From the NCBI RefSeq assembly GCF_000732945.1, contig NZ_CP008944.1, positions 496,001 through 560,000 of the forward strand: a DNA stretch of 64,000 bases, in the 5' to 3' direction. Origin of the DNA: Corynebacterium atypicum (lineage in GTDB: Bacteria > Actinomycetota > Actinomycetes > Mycobacteriales > Mycobacteriaceae). The position numbers and the translations under genes are program-made. Positions 57,111 through 64,000 of the stretch are shown one piece after another (position 1 is the stretch's first letter; each line of letters starts with the position of its first letter). Below the pieces are notes generated by a model. That model had not been told where the DNA came from. It ran no database searches and was given only the letters and a program-made list of their open reading frames with translations.

Positions 57111-58730
57111 CTAGAGCGCCGCGTTCGAGTGCTTCTTCGCCGGCGGGTAGACCACCTTGCGGTCGAGCAGACGCAGGCCCTCGACGAGCTGGCCGCGGGT
57201 CTCGCGCGGGGGAATCACTGCGTCGACAAGCCCGCGCTCGGCGGCGAGGTAGGGACTCAGGTGAGTCTCGTTGTACTCGTCGATGAGTTGTTCCGTCAGC
57301 GCTCCGACGTCCTTCTTGCGGCGGGCGGCCTTGCGCAGCTCGGCGGCGTGGATCACGGGCACCGCTGTTGCCGCATCAAGCGCGGCGATCTGCGCGGTGG
57401 GCCAGGCGAACACCAGGTCTACGCCCAGGTGCTTGGCCCCCAGCACCACCTCGGCGGCCCCCATCGCCTGGCGGGTCACCACGGTGATGGTGCCCACCTG
57501 CGCCTCGGCGTAGGCGGCGGCCAGCTTGCCCGCGGCGAGCGTCACCCCGGAAAGCTCCTCGTCATGCTCGGGCACAAAGCCCGCGGCGTCGACAAGCGTG
57601 ACCACCGGAATGTTGAACGCGTCGCAGATGCGGATGAAGCGCGCGGCCTTCGCGGAGGCCTTGCTGGTCACGCAGCCGGCGAGCTCCATCGGCTGGTTGG
57701 CCACGATGCCGACGCTGCGGCCCTCGACGCGTGCCAGGCCGGTGAGGATGTTTCCGGCGAACTGCGCGCTGAGCTCAAAAAACCAGCCCTCGTCGACGAC
57801 GCGGTTGATCACCTCGCGCATGTCGTAGGGCTGGCGTGCGGAATCCGGAATGATGGCGTCCAGCTCGCGGTCGACCTCAGAGATGTTGTCGGCCACCGAG
57901 CCGGTGACCCGGCTTTCCAGCGTGCGTGGGGCCTCCGCGCGGTTGTTCGCCGGCAGCAACGCGATGAGCTCCGCGGCTGCCCCGATGGCCTGCTCCTGGT
58001 CGTCGCACGTCAGATGGGCGATTCCCGACGCCGTGGCGTGCGCCGATGCGCCAAAGTCACCCACGCAGTCGGCCGTGCGCCCAGTGACCTTCTCGATGAT
58101 CGCCGGGGCAGTAAGCGAGATTCCCGCGTGATCGGCGGCCATAATCACAAAGTCGGCCTGCGCGGCGAGCAGCGCGTGCGGGCCAGTCAGCTCGCCGGTG
58201 ACCACCGCGATCTGGGGAATAAGACCCGAGGCCTGGGCCTGCCCGGCGAGGATCGTGGCAAAGAAAGCCAGCGCCGACACCCCCTCCGCGGCGCGCGGGC
58301 CCGCGCCCTCGAGGAAGCTGACCAGCGGCACGCCGGTGGTGGCGGCCAGCTTCTGCACCTTGACGATCTTCTCCCCGTAGGACTCGCCCAACCGGCCCTC
58401 GAAGATCGTCGCATCCTGGGAAAAGACGCAGACCTTGCGCCCGTCGACGGTGCCGTATCCGGCGACCACGCCGTCGGTGGCTGGCCGGTGAGCGTCCAGC
58501 CCGTGCTCGGTGACGCGATGCTTGGCCAGAGCGTCGATCTCTACAAAGGAATCGGTATCCAAGAAGTGCTCGACGCGCTCGCGGGCGGTCAGCCCGCCGG
58601 CCTCGTGCACGGCTTGGATAGCCTGGTCGCCTCCGGGCGCCGCGGCTTCGGCAAGGCGCTCACCCAGCGTGGCGATCTTTCCGGCGGTTCCGGAGGTACC
58701 CGGTGCGGCAGGGGAGGAAGCATCACTCAT
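57111..58730 (-). CDS. accD: Acyl-CoA carboxylase beta subunit with divergent active-site motifs
   Basis: 539-residue carboxyltransferase of the PccB/DtsR family; closest in my recall to DtsR2/AccD2 (NNRAEAPR, NISEVDRELDAIIPDSARQPYDM, and the C-terminus RLLDRKVVYPPAKKH). The two oxyanion-hole glycine motifs expected in active beta subunits are changed. The N-domain CAGG-type site reads TGELTGPH (178-185); the C-domain GGAY site reads MGAAE (423-427); the following GAxGAV reads DAATAV (452-457); and VDVPGF reads VDAAGF (380-385). A second accD beside it, present in C. glutamicum, is missing. The ATG at 58730 is 8 nt after TAGAAT. Confidence 0.85.
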   Translation of the reverse strand: MSDASSPAAPGTSGTAGKIATLGERLAEAAAPGGDQAIQAVHEAGGLTARERVEHFLDTDSFVEIDALAKHRVTEHGLDAHRPATDGVVAGYGTVDGRKVCVFSQDATIFEGRLGESYGEKIVKVQKLAATTGVPLVSFLEGAGPRAAEGVSALAFFATILAGQAQASGLIPQIAVVTGELTGPHALLAAQADFVIMAADHAGISLTAPAIIEKVTGRTADCVGDFGASAHATASGIAHLTCDDQEQAIGAAAELIALLPANNRAEAPRTLESRVTGSVADNISEVDRELDAIIPDSARQPYDMREVINRVVDEGWFFELSAQFAGNILTGLARVEGRSVGIVANQPMELAGCVTSKASAKAARFIRICDAFNIPVVTLVDAAGFVPEHDEELSGVTLAAGKLAAAYAEAQVGTITVVTRQAMGAAEVVLGAKHLGVDLVFAWPTAQIAALDAATAVPVIHAAELRKAARRKKDVGALTEQLIDEYNETHLSPYLAAERGLVDAVIPPRETRGQLVEGLRLLDRKVVYPPAKKHSNAAL

Positions 58731-58891
58731 GGGAATTGATTCTAAACGGTCGTGGGAAAACATCATCGATCACCTCTCGGCGCCAGGCGGGCTGCGCGGC
58801 CCAGTGGCGCGGCTAAAGCGTACGCGCGCAGGCTGGGCCCAGCGGCACAGTGCGCGCACAAGTCGCTGGTGAAGATCTAGAGTAGGAGAGC

Positions 58892-59677
58892 ATGAACGTT
58901 GATATTGCTCATCTGCGCGAGCGCCTGGGGAATGCCTACGCGCTGGTCGATTACGTAGCGCAAACCGGCTCGACTAACGCTGACCTCTTGGCCCGCGGCG
59001 AGCTGTTGGATAAGACCGTGCTTATCGCCGGCCACCAGACCGCCGGGCGCGGGCGGATGGGGCGCAGCTTTACTGCCCCCGAGGGTACGCAGCTGATCTT
59101 TTCCGTGGGCCTGCGGCCTGGGCCCGAGGAACTCGAGCGGCTAGGCGTTCTCCCGCTCGCCGCCGGGCTGGCTGTTACCGACGCGATCCCGGATACCCAG
59201 CTGAAGTGGCCAAACGACGTGCTGATGGCCGGCGGGAAGGTGTGCGGGATCCTCTGCGAGGCGGACGGGCTCGGCGGGCAGACCTCTCCGCGGGTGGTGC
59301 TCGGCTGCGGGTTGAACGTGTCGTTTTCCGCCGACGAGGCGCCCGTCGATACCGCGACGTCGCTGGCGATCGAGGGCAGCCCGCTTGCGACGGTGGGCAT
59401 GGAGGAACTCGCCGCGCGGGTGCTCGGCGCCCTGGCTCGGCGCCTCGAGCAGTGGCAAAGCGCAGACGACCGGCTCATCGCCGAATACCGGATGGCCAGC
59501 GCAACCTTGGGGCAGGCGGTGCGGGTGGCCACCCCGTCCGGGGAGCTCGAAGGTATTGCAGAGGACGTCGCGTCCGACGGCCAGCTGGTGATGATCACCG
59601 AAGATAACCAGCACCGCCTGCTCTCCGCCGGCGATGTCACCCACCTGCGGCTCTGGTGTCCTTCCACCGAGGTCTGA
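58892..59677 (+). CDS. birA: Biotin--[acetyl-CoA-carboxylase] ligase
   Basis: Attaches biotin to the carrier lysines of Pyc and AccBC encoded nearby. 261 residues with the catalytic signature AGHQTAGRGRMGRSF, QLKWPNDVLM and VVLGCGLNVSFS. There is no N-terminal HTH, so it is a ligase only and not a biotin repressor. GTAGGAG precedes the ATG. The TGA overlaps the next ATG. Confidence 0.95.
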   Translation: MNVDIAHLRERLGNAYALVDYVAQTGSTNADLLARGELLDKTVLIAGHQTAGRGRMGRSFTAPEGTQLIFSVGLRPGPEELERLGVLPLAAGLAVTDAIPDTQLKWPNDVLMAGGKVCGILCEADGLGGQTSPRVVLGCGLNVSFSADEAPVDTATSLAIEGSPLATVGMEELAARVLGALARRLEQWQSADDRLIAEYRMASATLGQAVRVATPSGELEGIAEDVASDGQLVMITEDNQHRLLSAGDVTHLRLWCPSTEV

Positions 59678-60117
59678 TGGCACACGAGCGCGTCTTAGTC
59701 GACCTGACCGCGCCCTTGGGCTCGTTGACCTTCAAGGTGCTCGAGGCGGCGATCATCACCGCAGTGGTGTGGATCATCATCGGGATTCTCGACGGCCCCC
59801 AAGCCGGCCTGGTGCCCATCGAGTGGCGCAATGCGGTCGTCGCTATCTGGGCCGGCCTCGTCTGCTGGCGTCTGGGTCTGCCGCTAGTGCGCGCCCGCCG
59901 CCAGCTTTTCCAGGTCACCGACCGCAGGGTGCGGGTGCGTGCGCCTGGACTGGGGACGCGCACTGACTCCATCGCATTGGCCTCGATTTTGGACTGCCGC
60001 AGGATGCGGAGGCAGAAAATCTCGCTGACCGTGCTCGGGGTCGCGCGCCCGCTGATTTTCGATCGGATAGCGCACGCGAAAAAGGTCGCCCAGATCATCC
60101 AACAGCGGCTGCGCTAA
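59677..60117 (+). CDS. PH domain-containing membrane protein
   Basis: 146 residues with two membrane segments (LEAAIITAVVWIIIGIL and AVVAIWAGLVCWRLGLPLV) then a bPH2-type domain (ARRQLFQVTDRRVRVRAPGLGTRTDSIALASILDCRR). It is the third PH-domain membrane protein in the window. Its ATG overlaps the birA TGA (TGATG), so it is translationally coupled to birA. Function is unknown. Confidence 0.82.
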   Translation: MAHERVLVDLTAPLGSLTFKVLEAAIITAVVWIIIGILDGPQAGLVPIEWRNAVVAIWAGLVCWRLGLPLVRARRQLFQVTDRRVRVRAPGLGTRTDSIALASILDCRRMRRQKISLTVLGVARPLIFDRIAHAKKVAQIIQQRLR

Positions 60118-60187
60118 CCGCACGCGCCCCAAGCACCAAGGCATCGGCGAGCCGGAGCCGGATGCCTCCGGGGCTAGGATGAGTGAC

Positions 60188-61405
60188 GTGTGTAACTTGC
60201 CTGAAGCCGGAAATCCCCACGCCTACGCCGCGGGCATGCCCACCGTCGCCGTGATCGGCGATGGCCAGCTCGCTCGCATGATGCAGACCGCCGCCATCGA
60301 GCTCGGCCAGAGCGTGCGGCTGCTCGCAGGCTCTCCGGACGCCTCGGCCGCGCAGGTCACCGGAGATGTTGTCGAAGGCGACTACCGCCGGATGGCCGAC
60401 CTCCGGCGGGCCATCGCAGGCGCCGACGCGGTGACCTTCGACCACGAACACGTGCCCAACGACTTTCTGCGCGAACTCCTCGCCGAAAAAGTGGTGGTGG
60501 AACCGCGCCCCGAGGCGCTGATCTTCGCCCAGGACAAGCTCGCTCAGCGCACGAAGCTCGCCGAGCTGGGCCTTCCGGTGCCCCGGTTCGCCGGGATCGA
60601 GTCGGCAGCTGACGCCGCGCGGTTCTTCGACCGGGTCGAGGGCAGGGTGTGCCTGAAGGCAACCCGCGGCGGCTACGACGGCCACGGCGTGTGGTTCCCT
60701 GCAGACAAGGCGGAGTTAGCCGACTTGGTCGAGCGTCTCCTCGCCGAGCAGGTGCCGCTGATGGCGGAGGAGAAAGTGGCCTTTGAGCGCGAGCTTTCCG
60801 CGCTGGTGGCGCGGCGTCGCTCCGGCGAGATCCGCGCCTGGCCCGTGGTCGAATCCGTGCAGAAAGACGGCGTCTGCAGCGAGGCGATCGCCCCGGCGCC
60901 GGGGCTTGCTACGGAGGCGGCCGAGAAGGCCACCCAACTGGCCCAGACGATCGCGAGCGAGCTAGGGGTGACCGGCGTGCTAGCCGTGGAGCTGTTCGAG
61001 TTCATCGGCGCCGCGGGCACCCCCGAGGTGGTGGTCAACGAGCTAGCGATGCGTCCGCACAATACCGGCCACTGGACCCAGGACGGGAGCGTGACTAGCC
61101 AGTTCGAGCAGCACCTGCGCGCGGTGCTCGACCTACCGCTCGGAGACACGACGCCGCGCGCGCCAGTGACCGTGATGGCTAACACCCTAGGCGGCGAGGT
61201 CGAGCCCGAGATGCCGGAGGTCGAGCGGATGGCCGAGGTCTGGCGGCGCTTCCCCCAGGCCAAGATTCACCTCTACGGCAAGAGCTATCGGCCGGGCCGT
61301 AAGCTCGGCCACGTCAACGTCTCCGGCGAGGATGCCGAAGAGGCACGGCGCATCGCCCGCCTGGCGGCCGGATTCCTGGTGACCGCCCGCTGGGAAGACG
61401 CCTGA
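60188..61405 (+). CDS. purK: N5-carboxyaminoimidazole ribonucleotide synthase
   Basis: ATP-grasp enzyme of purine synthesis that carboxylates AIR to N5-CAIR. Landmarks are AVIGDGQLARMMQTAAIELG, DAVTFDHEHVPND, KATRGGYDGHGVW, and NELAMRPHNTGHWT near the end. TAGGAT at 60175-60180 is 7 nt before the GTG at 60188, so a leaderless start there is likely; the ATG at 60179 overlaps the -10. It works with purE, 70 nt downstream. Confidence 0.94.
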   Translation: MCNLPEAGNPHAYAAGMPTVAVIGDGQLARMMQTAAIELGQSVRLLAGSPDASAAQVTGDVVEGDYRRMADLRRAIAGADAVTFDHEHVPNDFLRELLAEKVVVEPRPEALIFAQDKLAQRTKLAELGLPVPRFAGIESAADAARFFDRVEGRVCLKATRGGYDGHGVWFPADKAELADLVERLLAEQVPLMAEEKVAFERELSALVARRRSGEIRAWPVVESVQKDGVCSEAIAPAPGLATEAAEKATQLAQTIASELGVTGVLAVELFEFIGAAGTPEVVVNELAMRPHNTGHWTQDGSVTSQFEQHLRAVLDLPLGDTTPRAPVTVMANTLGGEVEPEMPEVERMAEVWRRFPQAKIHLYGKSYRPGRKLGHVNVSGEDAEEARRIARLAAGFLVTARWEDA

Positions 61406-61475
61406 CCGGTAGCCGCGATCGGGGGAAGATCGGGGATAAGTTCAGTAACGACTATCGAATGAGGAAAGGTTCTGC

Positions 61476-61976
61476 ATGCAGCCACTGGTAGGCATCATCA
61501 TGGGGTCGGATTCTGACTGGGATACGGTCCAGCCCGCAGCCGAGGTGCTGGCCGAGTTCCAGGTGCCCTTCGAAGTGGGAGTGGTCTCCGCGCACCGAAC
61601 CCCAGAGCGCATGGTGAAGTACGCTAAAGAGGCGCACACGCGCGGGATTAAGGTGATCCTGGCGTGCGCCGGGGGAGCGGCGCACCTGCCCGGGATGGTC
61701 GCGGCCGCGACGCCGCTGCCCGTCATCGGGATCCCTCGGGCGTTGAAAAACCTCGAAGGTTTGGACTCGCTGCTTTCCATCGTGCAGATGCCGGCCGGGG
61801 TGCCGGTGGCCACGGTCTCGATAGACGGCGCAAAGAACGCTGGCCTGCTTGCGGTGCGCATCTTAAGCGCCGGCGACCAGCAGCTGATCCAAGCGATGCT
61901 GGACTATCAGCAGCGCATGTCCGCCGAGGTGGCCGAAAAGGATCAGCGGCTCAAAGAGCGACTGCTGGGCGAGTAG
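61476..61976 (+). CDS. purE: N5-carboxyaminoimidazole ribonucleotide mutase
   Basis: 166-residue class I PurE that moves the carboxyl group from N5 to C4, giving [34 protein letters not shown] (catalytic His) and [15 protein letters not shown] identify it. AGGAAAGG lies before the ATG. In C. glutamicum purK and purE are, as I recall, separated by a potassium transporter gene; here they are adjacent. Confidence 0.96.
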   Translation: MQPLVGIIMGSDSDWDTVQPAAEVLAEFQVPFEVGVVSAHRTPERMVKYAKEAHTRGIKVILACAGGAAHLPGMVAAATPLPVIGIPRALKNLEGLDSLLSIVQMPAGVPVATVSIDGAKNAGLLAVRILSAGDQQLIQAMLDYQQRMSAEVAEKDQRLKERLLGE

Positions 61977-61978
61977 GC

Positions 61979-62203
61979 CTATTTTTTATCAGCCCTGTGT
62001 GCGGGCCGTGCGCGGGTCAGCCGCCAGGTGAGCCAGCAGGCGGCCAGCATGACCAACGCGAAGAGGGCGGGCCACACCTCGGGGTCCGGGCGAAAGACGT
62101 TGATCACCGCCTGGACCACGGCGAGGAAGGTGAAAAATCCGACGAACCCCAGGCTTGCGTCCTTGGCTAGCTGACCGCGTCGCGGCGTCGTGCGCCCCGC
62201 CAT
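61979..62203 (-). CDS. Small two-helix membrane protein at the end of the ABC operon
   Basis: 74 residues: basic N-terminus, then FVGFFTFLAVVQAVINVF and VWPALFALVMLAACWLTW helices and a basic tail. It starts 7 nt after the stop of the MalG-type permease and ends 2 nt from purE, so it is the last gene of the transporter operon. No family is recognised. Confidence 0.65.
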   Translation of the reverse strand: MAGRTTPRRGQLAKDASLGFVGFFTFLAVVQAVINVFRPDPEVWPALFALVMLAACWLTWRLTRARPAHRADKK

Positions 62204-62210
62204 CGGCGCC

Positions 62211-63044
62211 CTAGGCCTTCACGCCGCCGGCGGTCAGCCCGGAGACGATACGGCGTTGGAATACGAGCACCATGATCACGAGCGGGATGGTTACCAGCGC
62301 GCCGGCGGCCATGATCGAGGTGTACGGGTATTCGAAGGCGCTCGGCCCGGAGAACCTCGCGATGGCCACCGTCACCGGCTCGGTGGCCGTCGTAGAAAGC
62401 TGGCGGGCCAGCATGAACTCGTTCCAGGTGGCGATGAACGCCAGGATCGCGGTGGTAAATAGCGCGGGGGCGGCCAGCGGGAGAAGGACCTTGCGGAAAG
62501 CCTGGCCCCTGCTCGCGCCGTCCACGCGCGCGGCCTCCTCCAGCTCCCAGGGCAGGGTGCGGAAGAAGGAGACGAGCGTGTAGACGGTCAGCGGCAGGGC
62601 AAACGAGATGTTCGGGATGATCAGCGCCCGGTACGTGCCGATCCACTCCAGCTGGCCAAAAAGTTGAAACAGTGGGGTGACCAGCGCGATGCCTGGGAAC
62701 ATGGAGGCCGCCAGGATGATGCCGGTGACTACGCCCTTGCCCGGAAAATCGAGGCGAGCCAGCGCGTAGGCGGTAAAAACCCCCACGGCAACGGCGAGTG
62801 CGGTGGTGGTCACCGAGATGAGCAGCGAATTTCCGATGGCCCCGAGGAAATCATTGCCCTTGTCTGTAGCCAGAGCGTCTTTGAAGTTCTGCAGGGTGAC
62901 GTGCGTGGGCCAGGGCGTGGTGTCGAAGGTGTGCGCCGAGTCTCGCAGCGCCGTGACCACCATCCAGTAAAACGGTGCCAGCCCCCAGACCAGGATGAGG
63001 ATGAGGCCCAGGTAATCGGCGGCAAACTTCTTCCAGGACTTCAT
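62211..63044 (-). CDS. tusG: Sugar ABC transporter permease, MalG type (trehalose uptake, TusG-like)
   Basis: 277 residues with six membrane segments and the EAA loop EAARVDGASRGQAFRKVLLPLAAP (about residues 170-193) that contacts the ATPase. The ending RRIVSGLTAGGVKA is typical for MalG-like carbohydrate permeases. The position after purE matches the trehalose uptake (tusFGK-E) locus of C. glutamicum; the substrate is inferred from synteny only. Its ATG overlaps the stop of the preceding permease gene by 4 nt. Confidence 0.88.
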   Translation of the reverse strand: MKSWKKFAADYLGLILILVWGLAPFYWMVVTALRDSAHTFDTTPWPTHVTLQNFKDALATDKGNDFLGAIGNSLLISVTTTALAVAVGVFTAYALARLDFPGKGVVTGIILAASMFPGIALVTPLFQLFGQLEWIGTYRALIIPNISFALPLTVYTLVSFFRTLPWELEEAARVDGASRGQAFRKVLLPLAAPALFTTAILAFIATWNEFMLARQLSTTATEPVTVAIARFSGPSAFEYPYTSIMAAGALVTIPLVIMVLVFQRRIVSGLTAGGVKA

Positions 63045-64000
63045 CGCTTACCTCCACGTGCACCCCGACGCCCCGACACGTCGGCGCCGAGGAACCTGAT
63101 CATGATGAACGCGACGGCGAAGATGAGCAGGAAGATCAATGTGGACAGCGCCGAGGCGGAGTTGAAGTTACCTTGGCGTATGTCCTCGACCACCAGCTGC
63201 GAGATCGTCGCGGTGGGCGAGTTAGACGAGCTGGAGATCATGATCACGGGGAGGTCATACATGCGCAGCGCATCGAGGGTGCGAAACAGCACCGCCACCA
63301 TGAGCGCCGGGCGCACTAACGGCAGCGTGATCCGAGTGAACCGCTGCCAGGCGGTGGCGCCGTCGACGCGGGCTGCCTCGTAGAGCTCCTTCGGGATCAT
63401 CTGCAGGCCCGCTAGGATAAGCAGCGCCATAAAAGGCGTGGTCTTCCACACGTCAGCGACGATGACGGCGCTGCGCGCAGCCCACGGATCGGTGGTCCAC
63501 GCGATGTCGGTGCCCAGGGTGGCGTTGACCACGCCGTCCGGGGCGAACATGAACTGCCAGAGCTTCGCCGTCGCCGCCGTCGGGATTGCCCACGGCACCA
63601 GCACTGCCGCACGAACCAGGCCGCGCCCGCGGAATTCCCGGTTCATCACCAGGGCCATCGCCATGCCCAAGACGGTTTCAATGGCCACGGTGACCACCGT
63701 GAAAAACAAGGTGATGCGCACCGCGGGCCAGAAGTCTGTCGCGATCACCCCGGGCGGGCACACACCCGCCGAGCACCGCTGGGTCAGCCAATAAACGTAG
63801 TGCTCCAGCCCGGCGAAACCGCCCTCAACGAAGAGGCCGGTATCCGGGTCCAGGCCCTTATCTGCCTGGAAAGACAGCCACACCGCCCGTACGATCGGGT
63901 ACCCGATCACCACCGCCAGTACCAGAAGCGCCGGCGTGATGAGCCAAGCGGCGGTACGCACCTGACGGCGGTAATTGCGGTCCGGGTGGCGCCGCCCGGA
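63041..64000 (-). CDS. tusF: Sugar ABC transporter permease, MalF type (TusF-like), possibly partial
   Basis: Partner permease with six or more membrane segments and the EAA loop EAARVDGATAWQRFTRITLPLVRP. An extracytoplasmic loop after the first helix (DKGLDPDTGLFVEGGFAGLEHYVYWL) fits the MalF class. A GTG at 63961 could start a 306-residue protein, but the frame stays open to the window edge with a basic stretch (RRHPDRNYRRQVRTAAW) typical of the cytoplasmic N-terminus of such permeases, so the true start probably lies beyond base 64000. Confidence 0.85.
   Translation of the reverse strand, partial: SGRRHPDRNYRRQVRTAAWLITPALLVLAVVIGYPIVRAVWLSFQADKGLDPDTGLFVEGGFAGLEHYVYWLTQRCSAGVCPPGVIATDFWPAVRITLFFTVVTVAIETVLGMAMALVMNREFRGRGLVRAAVLVPWAIPTAATAKLWQFMFAPDGVVNATLGTDIAWTTDPWAARSAVIVADVWKTTPFMALLILAGLQMIPKELYEAARVDGATAWQRFTRITLPLVRPALMVAVLFRTLDALRMYDLPVIMISSSSNSPTATISQLVVEDIRQGNFNSASALSTLIFLLIFAVAFIMIRFLGADVSGRRGARGGKR

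Overview
The window is a 64 kb stretch of a high-GC actinobacterial chromosome, almost certainly a Corynebacterium. The evidence is gene content and order. From memory, the run guaB-guaB3-guaA, PspC-type sensor system, imuA'/imuB, metQNI, dnaE2, PH-domain genes, folD, metX-metY, monomeric icd, xthA, trpS, upp, lpdA, pyc, accBC, thtR, maf-accE-accD, birA, purK-purE, tus permeases follows the C. glutamicum backbone closely. No rRNA, tRNA, prophage, insertion sequence or CRISPR array was seen, and species cannot be named.

Layout. 1-6333: purine branch genes (guaB, guaB3, guaA) with an odd PAS protein between them. 6356-9130: envelope-stress three-component system (esrI divergent from esrSR). 9213-18834: the imuA'/imuB/dnaE2 translesion mutasome, interrupted by a HAD phosphatase and the methionine ABC transporter metQNI; imuB and dnaE2 are both broken. 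18899-22268: two PH-domain membrane proteins, folD, DUF3017. 22352-26291: metX and a frameshifted metY, an AT-rich patch with an orphan membrane ORF, and a DUF429 protein. 26313-34373: icd, an MFS exporter, xthA, a TRIC-type channel, trpS and a BrkB-family protein. 34410-39840: cell-wall genes (D,D-carboxypeptidase, a broken NlpC/P60 gene with a helical partner), a two-repeat unknown protein, upp and an XRE regulator. 39951-46353: M20 hydrolase, LpdA, a decayed type III restriction gene, a Na/Pi symporter, a DMT transporter and a DsrE protein. 46652-59677: biotin enzymes (pyc, accBC, accE, accD, birA) plus a rhodanese, DUF3151, an acyltransferase and Maf. 59677-64000: a PH protein, purK, purE and the 3' part of a trehalose-type ABC transporter operon.

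How the genes fit together. Three themes recur: purine synthesis (guaB, guaA, purK, purE, with folD and upp in related one-carbon and pyrimidine roles), sulfur and methionine supply (metQNI, metX, metY, rhodanese, with McbR-like operators before metQ and metY), and biotin-dependent carboxylation for anaplerosis and mycolate/fatty acid synthesis with the ligase that biotinylates the enzymes.

Main points of interest. (1) Apparent loss of the SOS mutasome, with five independent lesions in dnaE2 including an 8-bp tandem duplication and an 11-G run. (2) An AccD whose oxyanion-hole glycine motifs are replaced, with no second accD beside it. (3) An 11-bp tandem repeat before the Na/Pi symporter and a 12-bp-armed inverted repeat before the XRE gene, both likely operators. 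(4) A -10 hexamer 6-8 nt upstream of the start codon in about 15 genes, implying leaderless transcripts; I used this to choose many starts. (5) A 412-residue protein made of two copies of an unrecognised ~165-residue unit. Single-base frameshifts in imuB, metY and the NlpC gene may be real or sequencing errors; this cannot be decided from one sequence.
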